DNA of 64,000 nucleotides, taken from positions 310,001-374,000 of the forward strand of contig JAUIAP010000003.1 of assembly GCA_030425205.1 (NCBI GenBank), written 5' to 3'. Of the stretch, positions 18,245-26,107 are shown one piece after another. The stretch comes from Anaerolineae bacterium. Lineage in GTDB: Bacteria > Chloroflexota > Anaerolineae > Promineifilales > Promineifilaceae. Numbering within the stretch: the first letter of the stretch is position 1; the number at the start of each line of letters is the position of its first letter. Below the pieces are notes generated by a model. It had not been told where the DNA came from. It made no database searches and was given only the letters and a program-made list of their open reading frames with translations. The position numbers were made by a program, and so were the translations under genes.

Positions 18245-19912
18245 ATGACAAACTTGACACGCCGTGAATTTCTCAACACATCGCTCGCCACAACCGCCGC
18301 CGCCATCCTCCCACAACCGCTACAACGTGCGACCGATTCAGTCGTCTGGCTATGGTCGGGCGCGTTGCAGCCGACGAGCTTTGCCGTCAATGCGCTGATA
18401 AACCGCGATAGCAGCCGCGTGCGCTTGCTTGCCAGCACGCGACCCGATATGCAAAACGCGCAAGCATCGCCGTTTGTGACGACCAATCAAGCGGCGAACA
18501 ATCGCGTTGCTGCCCTGCGCGTCAACGGGGTGCGTCCCGACACCTTTTACTACTATGCCGTCGAAACAGATGGGCAACTCGACAGCCAGCGTGGCAGCTT
18601 GCAAACGCCAAAAGTCGGCGCACACTCATTCACCTTTGCATTTGCATCCTGCGCCGAAAGCGGCTCAAATCATCCCGTCTTCGACACAATTCGGTCGCAT
18701 AAGCCGCTCTTTTTCATGCACATGGGGGACTTACATTATTTCGACATTGCCAGCAACAATCGGCAGATATACCGCGATGCGTACTACAAGGTGTTGAAAT
18801 CGCCTCGTCAGGCAGCACTCTACCGCAGCACGCCGATTGCCTACATGTGGGATGATCACGACTATGGCCCCAACGATAGCAACGGGCAGTTTATCGGCCG
18901 AACTGCCGCACGCCTCTCCTATCAAGAAAACACGCCGCACTTCCCCCTCGTCGCAGGTAGTGGCAATGTCCCCATCTATCAAGCATTTACCATTGGCCGC
19001 GTGCGCTTCATCATGACCGACACCCGCTCGATGCGCGACACGGACGGGATATCGGCCGATGCGCCCAGCAAAACGATGCTCGGTGCAACCCAAAAAGCAT
19101 GGCTCAAGCGCGAACTTCTCAACGCCAAACAGTTTCCCGTTTGTGTCTGGATGTGTACATCGCCATGGCTGGCTGATTCACCGGGCAGCGGCATCGACAA
19201 TTGGAATGGCTTCCGCGCCGAAAGACGCGAAATGGCAAACTTTATTGATCAAAATGACATTCGCAATCTGTTCTATTTGAGTGGTGACCTGCACGCGCTG
19301 GCACTCGATGATGGCACGAATAATCGCTATCATGACGCGAATCGGCGCGGGTTCCCGCTCATGATTGCCGCCGCGCTCGACCGACCCGGCTCATTTTTCA
19401 GCACGAACACCTACAGCGGCGGACAGTTCCCCAACGGGGGGCAATTTGGCCTGATGTCGATTACGGACAATGGCGGCGACGATGTGCGCGTGCGTTGGAG
19501 CGGTCGCAATGCGGACAACCGCGAAATTATCAGCTTGGAAATGCATCCCCCTAGCGTCAGCAGTCCACCGACGACCAGCACGCCCAATGTGCCGAGTGGG
19601 GAGCTTTCGGCCGATCAGCGCGAACTGCGGATTCAAACGATGGAGGGAGCCACCAGCCCTGCTACGGCAACCCTGCAACTAAGCGGCAATAACATCGCAT
19701 GGACAGCGCAATTGCAGCCCGCAACAAGCTGGCTCTCATTCGCGCCGACGAGCGGCACAACCCCCGCCACCATCACGTTTACAGCGCGTCCGACTGGGTT
19801 GCGCGCGGGCGTTTATGCCACTAGCTTACAAATCACCGATAGCGCACGGCGCAAGTCGATTTGGCTGCCAATTAAGTTGATTGTGCAACCAAAGTCATGG
19901 ACAAAAATATAG
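18245..19912 (+). CDS. PhoD-like alkaline phosphatase/phosphodiesterase with C-terminal BACON-like domain, Tat-exported
   Basis: A 555-residue exported metallophosphoesterase. The N-terminus 'LTRREFLNTSLATTAAA' is a twin-arginine signal. A fibronectin-like N-terminal PhoD domain (residues 30-130) precedes the catalytic domain with metal ligands in 'FASCAES', 'HMGDLHYFD', 'MWDDHDYGPND' and 'YLSGDLHAL'. Residues about 455-555 form a beta-sandwich with 'SWLSFAPTSGTTPATITFTA', typical of BACON domains that bind glycan or mucin. Family members cleave phosphodiesters and monoesters outside the membrane. The Tat route fits a cofactor-loaded enzyme. It ends about 85 bases before the promoter of the peptide/hairpin locus. 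Confidence 0.9.
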   Translation: MTNLTRREFLNTSLATTAAAILPQPLQRATDSVVWLWSGALQPTSFAVNALINRDSSRVRLLASTRPDMQNAQASPFVTTNQAANNRVAALRVNGVRPDTFYYYAVETDGQLDSQRGSLQTPKVGAHSFTFAFASCAESGSNHPVFDTIRSHKPLFFMHMGDLHYFDIASNNRQIYRDAYYKVLKSPRQAALYRSTPIAYMWDDHDYGPNDSNGQFIGRTAARLSYQENTPHFPLVAGSGNVPIYQAFTIGRVRFIMTDTRSMRDTDGISADAPSKTMLGATQKAWLKRELLNAKQFPVCVWMCTSPWLADSPGSGIDNWNGFRAERREMANFIDQNDIRNLFYLSGDLHALALDDGTNNRYHDANRRGFPLMIAAALDRPGSFFSTNTYSGGQFPNGGQFGLMSITDNGGDDVRVRWSGRNADNREIISLEMHPPSVSSPPTTSTPNVPSGELSADQRELRIQTMEGATSPATATLQLSGNNIAWTAQLQPATSWLSFAPTSGTTPATITFTARPTGLRAGVYATSLQITDSARRKSIWLPIKLIVQPKSWTKI

Positions 19913-19998
19913 TTATACGCGATAGTGAAGAGGCTGCATTTATTTCGGCCGAAAATTGCTATGCAGCGCAGAAACCACACCCAAAATTGGTGATTTGC

Positions 19999-20027
19999 TG
20001 GACAAATCCTGAAAATTGGGTTATACA
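19999..20027 (+). promoter_or_regulatory. Sigma-70-type promoter of the peptide/hairpin locus
   Basis: TGGACA (19999-20004), a 17-base spacer, and TATACA (20022-20027) make one of the best housekeeping promoter matches in the window. The predicted start is near 20034, a few bases before the left arm of the 32-nt inverted repeat at 20040. The transcript would therefore begin almost exactly at the enclosing stem. A TCGGCCGA palindrome lies about 50 bases upstream. Confidence 0.6.
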
Positions 20028-20093
20028 CCTTGTAATATGCTCAATTGCCAAAGAGAGATTCGCTAACAAACACTATCCTTTTAGGAGAACATC

Positions 20094-20159
20094 ATGTACG
20101 TAAAACCAGAAATTCAAAAGCACGAAGAATTGTCTCAAGTTACCTTCAGCTCTCACTAA
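20094..20159 (+). CDS. 21-residue peptide, copy 1 (RiPP/lasso-leader-like)
   Basis: ATG 20094, stop TAA 20157-20159, with a strong ribosome site AGGAG (20083-20087) six bases before the ATG. The peptide is MYVKPEIQKHEELSQVTFSS followed by His. The pattern Y-x-x-P-x-I ... L-x-x-V-T matches the spacing of lasso-peptide leader sequences (Y-x-x-P-x-L ... L-T), except that the usual Gly is replaced by His-Glu. Only four residues (FSSH) follow the conserved Thr, so a normal core is missing. It is identical in protein sequence to the copy at 20347, and all four nucleotide differences are synonymous, which is direct evidence of selection on the peptide. No RiPP modification enzyme lies in the window except a nucleotidyltransferase-family gene downstream. 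Confidence 0.75.
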   Translation: MYVKPEIQKHEELSQVTFSSH

Positions 20160-20183
20160 GCCGAAGAACACGACACTAAATTA

Positions 20184-20312
20184 GCGCGCAAGCGCACGAC
20201 TATGTAAGTAGTCACGGGGGTGCAAGCCTCCAACGAAAACGCAAGTTTTCACCGGGTACGCAAGTACTCACTGGATGTGAAAACATCCGCTAATCGATAC
20301 AAAATGTATCGA
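20184..20312 (+). repeat. Tandem array of seven small hairpins with GNRA loops
   Basis: Stem-loop positions: 20184-20195 (4-bp stem, loop GCAA), 20198-20213 (GTAA), 20216-20231 (GCAA), 20235-20250 (GCAA), 20254-20269 (GCAA), 20273-20288 (GAAA) and 20294-20312 (8-bp stem, 3-nt loop). The five central units are all 16 nt with a period of 18-19 nt. Their stems have unrelated sequences, so this is not a simple sequence repeat; what is repeated is the structure. Spacers are too short for a CRISPR array. Confidence 0.8.
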
Positions 20313-20346
20313 ACTAAAAAAGAACTTTAATCATAGGAGCATTCCC

Positions 20347-20412
20347 ATGTACGTAAAGCCAGAAATCCAAAAGCACGAAGAACTTTCTCAAGTTACCTTC
20401 AGCTCTCACTAA
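20347..20412 (+). CDS. 21-residue peptide, copy 2 (RiPP/lasso-leader-like)
   Basis: This encodes the same 21 residues as the gene at 20094. The differences are AAA/AAG (Lys), ATT/ATC (Ile) and TTG/CTT (Leu, two bases), all silent. The ribosome site AGGAG (20335-20339) lies seven bases before the ATG, in sequence context unlike that of copy 1, so both sites are independently maintained. It lies directly after the seven-hairpin array and before two further hairpins. Function is unknown. A leader for post-translational modification, a regulatory upstream peptide or a signal peptide are all possible. Confidence 0.75.
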   Translation: MYVKPEIQKHEELSQVTFSSH

Positions 20413-20515
20413 ACCGACTCTATTGATGGCATAAGCCATCCGGTAGCGTAACGCTGCCGCATAGACCGACCGTTAACTCGTTTGGTAGCGCGTCTCTCTT
20501 TGGCAATTGAGGCAG

Positions 20516-21697
20516 ATGAAAAAATCCCCATTACATGCAACGGAATCAATTTTAGATGCACTGCGCCCTGACTGGTCAGCGGCGAAGTGGCGCGCGAAGT
20601 GGCAAGACAATCTCAATTGGGATGATGTCGCCATTCGTGCAATTGTGCTGGGGCTAGCGCCTCAGCTCTATCATCGCGTCAGCGAGTGGGAACTTGACGT
20701 TCCGATCCGTGCCTTCGCCAAGCTCAAGGTCACACACGCGGCACAAGCTAAACGTGCAGACGCCATCTATGAGCAGTTGGCTGGGGTGCTGGCCGCATCT
20801 GATGCGCGGGGAATTCGGCCGATTGCGCTCAAAGGCGCACACCTTGCCGCCCACATCTATCCCGAACCCGCCCTGCGTCCAATGAACGACATCGATCTGC
20901 TGTTTGAGCCAGAACAGTTACCCAAGGCAGAGGAGATGTTGAGCGAGTTGGGGTATGGTGGGAAACATAAATCGGCCGAAACGGGCGCAGGTGTCACAAA
21001 ACACACCTCCACATTCAAGCGCGATGGCGCATCCGACAACACGCCGAACCCATACCTCTCCGCCAAAAATGATCGCATGATCGAACCGCATAACTCGATT
21101 GAGGAGTCGTGGTACGGTCTCAAAGTCAACATCACGCCGGGCATTCGTCAACGGGCAGAACTGGTTCAATTTGGCGACCAGAATTGTCGCGTCTTGGCGC
21201 GTGAAGATTTGTTGCTGCACGTCTGTGTTCACTTTTGCTTCCACCTCATCGAAGGCGCACCGTCGCTCGTCCAATTCACCGACATCATGCGCGTCACCAG
21301 TGCAGGCAACATCGACTGGCAAACGTTCACCCAACGTGCCCTCGAACGCCGCGCCGCGCCCTACGCATTGGCTGGCCTCATGCTTGCGCAAAAGCTGCTC
21401 AGCGCGCCCGTTCCCACTGACGCATTGCAACGTTTGGCAGACGCGACGCCTGCCAAACTGCGCGACCACATCGCCACGCTGGGCCTCACCGACATTCTCA
21501 AGCGCAGCCAGCAAAAACCTGTCCAAACCCTTTCTGACCGCATTAAGCGCGGCGTTGAAGATCGCGCGGCAACGGCCCAATGGTCGGCCGATTTCCGCAG
21601 CAAAATTGCCGTCTGGCGCACCCTCATCGACGTATTCAAAACGGATACGGGGCGGATGCTGCTAGGCAAAGAACGAAAAACTGTTATTAGTGGCTAG
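20516..21697 (+). CDS. Nucleotidyltransferase-fold protein of the NTP_transf_5 (PF14907) type
   Basis: About 393 residues from ATG 20516; TTG 20507 is an alternative. The hallmark is 'IRPIALKGAHLAAHIYPEPA' and then 'RPMNDIDLLFEPEQL', with the paired aspartates D-x-D of nucleotidyltransferases, then 'MLSELGY'. A helical domain with 'LAREDLLLHVCVHFCF' follows. Family members occur in some lasso-peptide clusters, beside HPr-kinase-like and PqqD-like proteins, which links this gene to the peptide genes upstream. The GAGG (20509-20512) before the ATG is mostly inside the 3' arm of the enclosing stem, so translation may depend on RNA folding. The spacing from GAGG to ATG is short (3 bases). Substrate unknown. 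Confidence 0.8.
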   Translation: MKKSPLHATESILDALRPDWSAAKWRAKWQDNLNWDDVAIRAIVLGLAPQLYHRVSEWELDVPIRAFAKLKVTHAAQAKRADAIYEQLAGVLAASDARGIRPIALKGAHLAAHIYPEPALRPMNDIDLLFEPEQLPKAEEMLSELGYGGKHKSAETGAGVTKHTSTFKRDGASDNTPNPYLSAKNDRMIEPHNSIEESWYGLKVNITPGIRQRAELVQFGDQNCRVLAREDLLLHVCVHFCFHLIEGAPSLVQFTDIMRVTSAGNIDWQTFTQRALERRAAPYALAGLMLAQKLLSAPVPTDALQRLADATPAKLRDHIATLGLTDILKRSQQKPVQTLSDRIKRGVEDRAATAQWSADFRSKIAVWRTLIDVFKTDTGRMLLGKERKTVISG

Positions 21698-21766
21698 TGA
21701 AGAGTGAAGAGTGAAGAGTGATTATTTTTATTCTCTCCACTCTCCACTCTCCACTCTCCACTCTCT
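21696..21766. repeat. Word-repeat inverted element (GTGAAGA / CACTCTC)
   Basis: Three copies of GTGAAGA are followed, after an A/T-rich loop, by four copies of CACTCTC. The two halves pair imperfectly. This is the same design as the other word-repeat hairpins but from different words. It separates the nucleotidyltransferase gene from the DUF5693 gene and has probably added spurious codons to the latter's frame. Confidence 0.6.
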
Positions 21767-21770
21767 AAAC

Positions 21771-23720
21771 TTGAAACTTTCTCGAATCCTCTCCCTCACT
21801 GCAACCGCCATTGGCACAATTGCCAGCACGAAAATACTCCAGCAACGTCACGCCCAAGAGCAACGCAACAATAAGGTTGGCATTTGTGTCGATTTTGACG
21901 ATGTGACTGTCGCCGCGTTGCGTGCGGGTATTGCGTTTGATGATCTCGTCAAGCAGCTTGTTGCCAAAGGGGCAACCCACATTTCACTGCCCGAGATGAC
22001 GCTGAACGGCTTGATCAAACGTGGCGTTTTGCAACCGATGGTGCCCGCACAGCCGCTCAGCGAAGAACCGCCGCTGGGTCAATGGGTCTATCTCTATGGC
22101 ACAAAGGCGTTTATCCCCATCATCGAAAGTGCGCTCAACTGGCGACTGCCTGAACTAAAGGGGCAGATATTGGGAGAAAACACGCTTGTTTTTGCTGGCA
22201 GCTTGCCCGCGCATGGTGATTTGGGGCTTGGTTTTGATGAGGCATTTGGCGAACATTTACAGTCACTTGGTCTCGCCGTCGTGCCGCGCCCCGTCAGTTA
22301 TGACTGGCCCGATCCCGCATTGATCGATCATGGGCTGCACTCGGCGGGGCATGTCGGCAAGCTGATCGCGTTTGAAGGGGATTGGGTGCTCGGTCATGAG
22401 ATGCAGATCAACGATACGCTCAAGGCGATGAACAACTTTGGTCTTTCGATGGCCTACTTCGCCGAATCGCGTCATCAACGCGGCGACTGGTTTATCGCCA
22501 AGGGGCGTTTGCCGCACGTCGTTCTCGCTCATCGCTTTACGCAAGAAGAGATGATGGAGATGGATTACCATTCGGCCGCGCACACATGGGTGCATCTTGC
22601 CAATGAGCGCGGTGTACGTCTCTGCTACATCAACTTTTTCCGCGTTCTGCACGCCACTGCGCCACTTGAAGGATTGGACTACGTTCACTATCTCAAACAC
22701 GCGCTTGAAGATGCGGGTTATCAATTGAGTCAGAATTTATCGGCCGATGAGGACGCCATCAAGCAGAGTGAAGCCAAGCCGCATAAACTCGCGCTCGCTG
22801 GTCTCGCGGCCGCTGGCATTGGTGCTGCTGCCATCAGCGACACGCTCAATCTGCCCGAATCGCTCGCGGTGCCGTTTGTGACAGCCGCCAGCCTTGGTGC
22901 TGCCGCGCTGCCGTTTGTCGAGCAAAAGGGGATGTTGACCCCTGCGCCACATTCGCATGGTAGTGACGGCGGGAGTGAACAGGGTCATGCCCACACCCAT
23001 TCACTGAACGGCGTTGAGGCGATTCACGCGCATGGCGGTGCTGGACACCATCATCACGGCGAAGGGGATGTGGCCCCAATGCAGACCTCTTTTGCGCCTA
23101 AGTTAATTGCGCTTGCGTCGGCCACGCTCGCCCCTGCGGCCGCCTTGACCAGCGCGCAAGGTGCTGGCTGGCTGAACTGGCTGATTGGACAAACCTATCT
23201 GGAAGCAGGTGCAGTCACACTTGCCGCTGCCACATCTGAAACAGCCTACCGTCAGCGTGTCGAAGCGTTTCGCGGCTGGGATTTAGACTGGTTTGTGCCA
23301 CTGACTGTTGCCGCGCTGCAATTTGAAAGCCCCAAAACAAAGGCGATCATGATTGCCGCATTGACGGGCGCATGGATTGCCGCGCAGCGCAATGGAGACT
23401 TGCTGAGCAAAATTGACGCACCCCACGCAGAGGCGCATACGCATCATGTTTCTGTTGCCAATCGGATTGTCGGCGATTTGTCGATGAAGCTCGGGCTGAA
23501 ACCTGCACGGAAGTGGGCTTGGGTAGGGCCGCTCGCCCTCGCATTTGCCGACGGCGAATTTACACCGTCACAGGTGGTGGGATTCGCTGGAACTGTCGCC
23601 AATACGATGGCTCTGAGTGCCTATCGTCACCCCGAACGCGCCATCAAACGCACCGCACGTGGCACCATTCCCGCATGGGTGACGGGCTACGGCTTAGGAT
23701 TTGCTGGTCGGCTCCTCTAG
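21771..23720 (+). CDS. DUF5693 family membrane protein with histidine-rich loop
   Basis: About 649 residues. The frame continues up to GTG 21711, but those codons come from a repeat. TTG 21771, just before a hydrophobic segment ('ILSLTATAIGTIAS'), is the likelier start; there is no good ribosome site. After the anchor comes a soluble domain opening 'VGICVDFDDVTVAALRAG' and 'LVAKGATHISLPEMTLNGL', typical of DUF5693. The C-terminal half has several membrane segments rich in Ala/Gly. Residues about 400-445 form a His-rich loop ('AHTHSLNGVEAIHAHGG', 'GHHHHGEG') that could bind divalent metal. In Firmicutes the family lies beside cell-surface polymer genes; here its role is unknown. Confidence 0.7.
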   Translation: MKLSRILSLTATAIGTIASTKILQQRHAQEQRNNKVGICVDFDDVTVAALRAGIAFDDLVKQLVAKGATHISLPEMTLNGLIKRGVLQPMVPAQPLSEEPPLGQWVYLYGTKAFIPIIESALNWRLPELKGQILGENTLVFAGSLPAHGDLGLGFDEAFGEHLQSLGLAVVPRPVSYDWPDPALIDHGLHSAGHVGKLIAFEGDWVLGHEMQINDTLKAMNNFGLSMAYFAESRHQRGDWFIAKGRLPHVVLAHRFTQEEMMEMDYHSAAHTWVHLANERGVRLCYINFFRVLHATAPLEGLDYVHYLKHALEDAGYQLSQNLSADEDAIKQSEAKPHKLALAGLAAAGIGAAAISDTLNLPESLAVPFVTAASLGAAALPFVEQKGMLTPAPHSHGSDGGSEQGHAHTHSLNGVEAIHAHGGAGHHHHGEGDVAPMQTSFAPKLIALASATLAPAAALTSAQGAGWLNWLIGQTYLEAGAVTLAAATSETAYRQRVEAFRGWDLDWFVPLTVAALQFESPKTKAIMIAALTGAWIAAQRNGDLLSKIDAPHAEAHTHHVSVANRIVGDLSMKLGLKPARKWAWVGPLALAFADGEFTPSQVVGFAGTVANTMALSAYRHPERAIKRTARGTIPAWVTGYGLGFAGRLL

Positions 23721-23801
23721 GAGATGCTCAGTGCAATTATCTTTGAGTCAATTGTTCGGCATATAACTGGACCCCAGAGGGTGCAATTCTCGAAGTCAAA
23801 C

Positions 23802-23829
23802 GCCCACCTGTCGCGTCTATAAGGTGGGC
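23802..23829. repeat. Hairpin between DUF5693 and ftsK genes
   Basis: A perfect 8-bp stem GCCCACCT/AGGTGGGC encloses a 12-base loop. There is no T-run, so it is not a clear intrinsic terminator; it could stop an RNA-end nuclease or be part of a short untranslated region. Confidence 0.45.
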
Positions 23830-23872
23830 CGTGTTGTTAGTCATACCACTACATGGCAACGCCAAAACGTGC

Positions 23873-23885
23873 TACGATAAGGTCA
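23873..23885 (+). promoter_or_regulatory. -10 box just ahead of ftsK (leaderless)
   Basis: TACGAT (23873-23878) lies seven bases before ATG 23886, so the transcript would begin at or beside the start codon. This favours 23886 over the in-frame ATG 23853. Confidence 0.35.
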
Positions 23886-26069
23886 ATGGCGAGACAGGAC
23901 GATTCGGCCGAAACTTTTGAAGCACGCACATGGGATGAAAAGCTATTCCCCATGCTGCGCCCATGGTGGGTAGAAATTCTCGGCGCATTTCTCATTTTGT
24001 TTGCAGTTCTCAATATCTTAGCCTTGCCGAGTTTTGCATCGGCCGGCTATCTGCGCTTCACGGCGGGTCTCGCCAAGCAGCTATTTGGGTGGGGCGCATA
24101 CCCGTTTTTCATTTCGGTTGGCGTGGCGGGTGTGCAAATGACGGCGCGGCATCTACCGATTCGGCGCGACATCCCTGCCCGCACCATCATTGCCATCGAA
24201 CTGCTCTTTTTTCTCTCACTTCCCATTCTGCATATCGCGCTAAAAACGACCTATGACGAAGCGTTTCTAGGTCATGGCAGTGGCTTACTTGGCTGGGCAT
24301 TGGCTGAACCGCTACTCTTCTTTTTAGGACCATTCTTGACGCTGTTAGTCTATGTCGTCGCGTTTTTTAGCGCAATCGCCATTTTGCGCCAGTGGACGCT
24401 CAATGACACGATTCGCTGGATGATCCTGACGGCGGGTCGCTTGCGTCGCTGGGCGGATGAGTTAGACGTTGACCCCGAAGAGGACGTGGTACGCACGGTC
24501 ATTGAGCCAGTTGCGCGACCGACCATCTCTCCAAACTCGCATCCTACGCATCAAGCTACGCTGCGCCCACGCGAAGAGGAGCCGTTAATCGCGTTTGAGC
24601 CAGATATGCCGCCGTTGACATTGCTGATGGCGGGCAGTCGCGAAGGGGTCAGCCCATCGGAAGTCCAACATAGCGCAAAAATTATCGAGCAGACGCTGAA
24701 GGACTTTGGCTTGGAAGGGCGCGTAACGGAGATTCGCAGCGGCCCAGCGTTGACGCAGTTCGGAATCGAACCCGGCTACATTGTGCGACACGATGCGAGT
24801 GGGGCAGTCGTGCGTCGGCAGAAGGTACGGATTTCGCAGATTGCCAATTTGCAGCGTGACTTTGCGCTGGCGTTGGCCGTTCCACGTTTGCGGATTGAGG
24901 CACCTGTGCCGGGTCGTGGGATTGTCGGGATTGAGGTTCCCAATGTCGAAGCCAATCTGGTGCGACTGCGCGATGGGTTGGAATCGGCCGAATTTCACGC
25001 CATTCATACCAAACCGCTCGCCGTAGCACTGGGGGAATCGGTCGCGGGCAATCCTATCGCCATCGACATTGCCAAAATGCCGCACATGTTGATTGCGGGG
25101 ACGACGGGATCGGGTAAATCAGTCTGCATGAAAGCGTTGATCACCAGCCTGATTATGCACAATTCGCCCGAACGATTGCGGCTTGTGTTGGTTGATCCGA
25201 AGCGGGTGGAGATGATTCGCTTTAATGGATTGCCGCATCTTTTGGGATCGGCCGAAGTTGAAGGGGAACGCATTATCGGCGTGTTGCGCTGGGTCGTCGC
25301 TGAAATGGAGCGTCGCTATGAGCTGTTTGAACAGACGGGTTCCCGCCAGCTTGCGACGCATAATCGGACGATGGCTGGACGCGGTCAGAAAACGTTGCCG
25401 CACATCGTCGTTTTTATCGACGAATTGGCCGACCTGATGGTGCAGTATGGTGCGGAGACGGAGCGCACGCTTTGTCGGCTCGCCCAGATGTCACGCGCCA
25501 CAGGCATCCACCTGATCGTCGCCACCCAACGCCCCTCGACAGACGTGATTACAGGATTGATCAAGGCCAACTTCCCCGCCCGCATCGCCTTTTCAGTTGC
25601 CAGCAGTATCGATAGCCGCGTCGTTCTCGACACATCAGGCGCAGAAACGCTGCTCGGGAACGGGGATATGCTCTTTTTGGGGTCTGACGCCAGCACGCCC
25701 GTGCGTGTGCAGGGCTGTTTTGTCGATGATGATGAGACAGATCGGGTTGTGGAGTTTTGGCAGGCGCAGTATCCTGAGCACGACGACACCCCACCGTGGC
25801 AATCGCTATTGACCCGCTTGAAAGTCATCGAAGAGACAGACGACGAGATTGAGGAAGCGATTGCGCTTTGCCAGAAGTATGACACCATTAGCACCTCGCT
25901 GATTCAGCGACGATTGCGCGTCGGATTCCCCCGTGCGGCGCGGATCATGGAACAACTTTACGAAATGGGCGTTGTCGAAGACCCGAAAACGGGCGGTAAG
26001 ACGCGCAAAACGTATGTGTCTGATGAAGATGAAGACCCGTTGGGGGATATTATTGCCAATCAGGAATAA
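23886..26069 (+). CDS. ftsK: DNA translocase FtsK/SpoIIIE family
   Basis: About 727 residues. Residues about 25-170 contain four membrane segments that anchor it at the septum. An alpha domain follows ('LTLLMAGSREGVSPSEVQHS'), then the RecA-like motor with Walker A 'IAGTTGSGKSVCMKALI' and Walker B 'VVFIDELADLMVQYG'. The C-terminal gamma winged-helix domain ('DTISTSLIQRRLRVGFPRAA') is present, so it should recognise polar DNA sequences. It pumps chromosomal DNA during division. The upstream ATG 23853 is in frame but lacks signals. It is followed 38 bases later by the aldehyde dehydrogenase gene. Confidence 0.95.
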   Translation: MARQDDSAETFEARTWDEKLFPMLRPWWVEILGAFLILFAVLNILALPSFASAGYLRFTAGLAKQLFGWGAYPFFISVGVAGVQMTARHLPIRRDIPARTIIAIELLFFLSLPILHIALKTTYDEAFLGHGSGLLGWALAEPLLFFLGPFLTLLVYVVAFFSAIAILRQWTLNDTIRWMILTAGRLRRWADELDVDPEEDVVRTVIEPVARPTISPNSHPTHQATLRPREEEPLIAFEPDMPPLTLLMAGSREGVSPSEVQHSAKIIEQTLKDFGLEGRVTEIRSGPALTQFGIEPGYIVRHDASGAVVRRQKVRISQIANLQRDFALALAVPRLRIEAPVPGRGIVGIEVPNVEANLVRLRDGLESAEFHAIHTKPLAVALGESVAGNPIAIDIAKMPHMLIAGTTGSGKSVCMKALITSLIMHNSPERLRLVLVDPKRVEMIRFNGLPHLLGSAEVEGERIIGVLRWVVAEMERRYELFEQTGSRQLATHNRTMAGRGQKTLPHIVVFIDELADLMVQYGAETERTLCRLAQMSRATGIHLIVATQRPSTDVITGLIKANFPARIAFSVASSIDSRVVLDTSGAETLLGNGDMLFLGSDASTPVRVQGCFVDDDETDRVVEFWQAQYPEHDDTPPWQSLLTRLKVIEETDDEIEEAIALCQKYDTISTSLIQRRLRVGFPRAARIMEQLYEMGVVEDPKTGGKTRKTYVSDEDEDPLGDIIANQE

Positions 26070-26107
26070 GCAATGCTGCGTGGAGAACGCGGAGGAAGTG
26101 AGCGAGA

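Larger units (their letters stand above)
20040..20511 (+). ncRNA. Structured RNA unit: enclosing stem, two peptide genes and a hairpin array
   Basis: Bases 20040-20071 and 20480-20511 are complementary over 32 nt: 19 perfect pairs at the base, then one G-T pair and two mismatches. Inside are two 21-codon genes. Between them lie seven consecutive hairpins (20184-20312), and after the second gene two more (20425-20440 and 20441-20459). Hairpins 2-6 are each 16 nt (6-bp stem, tetraloop) and start at 20198, 20216, 20235, 20254 and 20273, with 2-3 nt spacers of AC, AAC, ACC or ACT type. Their loops are GTAA, GCAA, GCAA, GCAA and GAAA, all GNRA. Stem sequences differ while length and pairing are kept. 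The 3' arm covers most of the GAGG ahead of the next gene. No known RNA family was recognised. Confidence 0.65.

Noticed and set aside
20184..20312. The hairpin array as a CRISPR array
   Set aside because: Units are 16 nt with 2-3 nt spacers and the unit sequences differ; only the fold repeats.
20040..20511. The unit as a MITE-like transposable element with 32-nt terminal inverted repeats
   Set aside because: There is no target-site duplication on either side, the left end coincides with a promoter start, and the right end overlaps a ribosome site. A folded transcript explains these facts better. Other copies in the genome would reopen the question.
20918..21580. A 220-codon frame on the minus strand
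   Set aside because: It is antisense to the nucleotidyltransferase gene, with no motif or start signal.
20040..21697. The unit as a retron
   Set aside because: The inverted ends around a structured RNA are reminiscent, but no reverse transcriptase is encoded; the downstream protein has nucleotidyltransferase motifs and no YxDD.
21711..21770. Ser/Leu/His-rich N-terminus of the DUF5693 protein
   Set aside because: It is the translation of the GTGAAGA/CACTCTC repeat and is not protein-like; the anchor starts after it.
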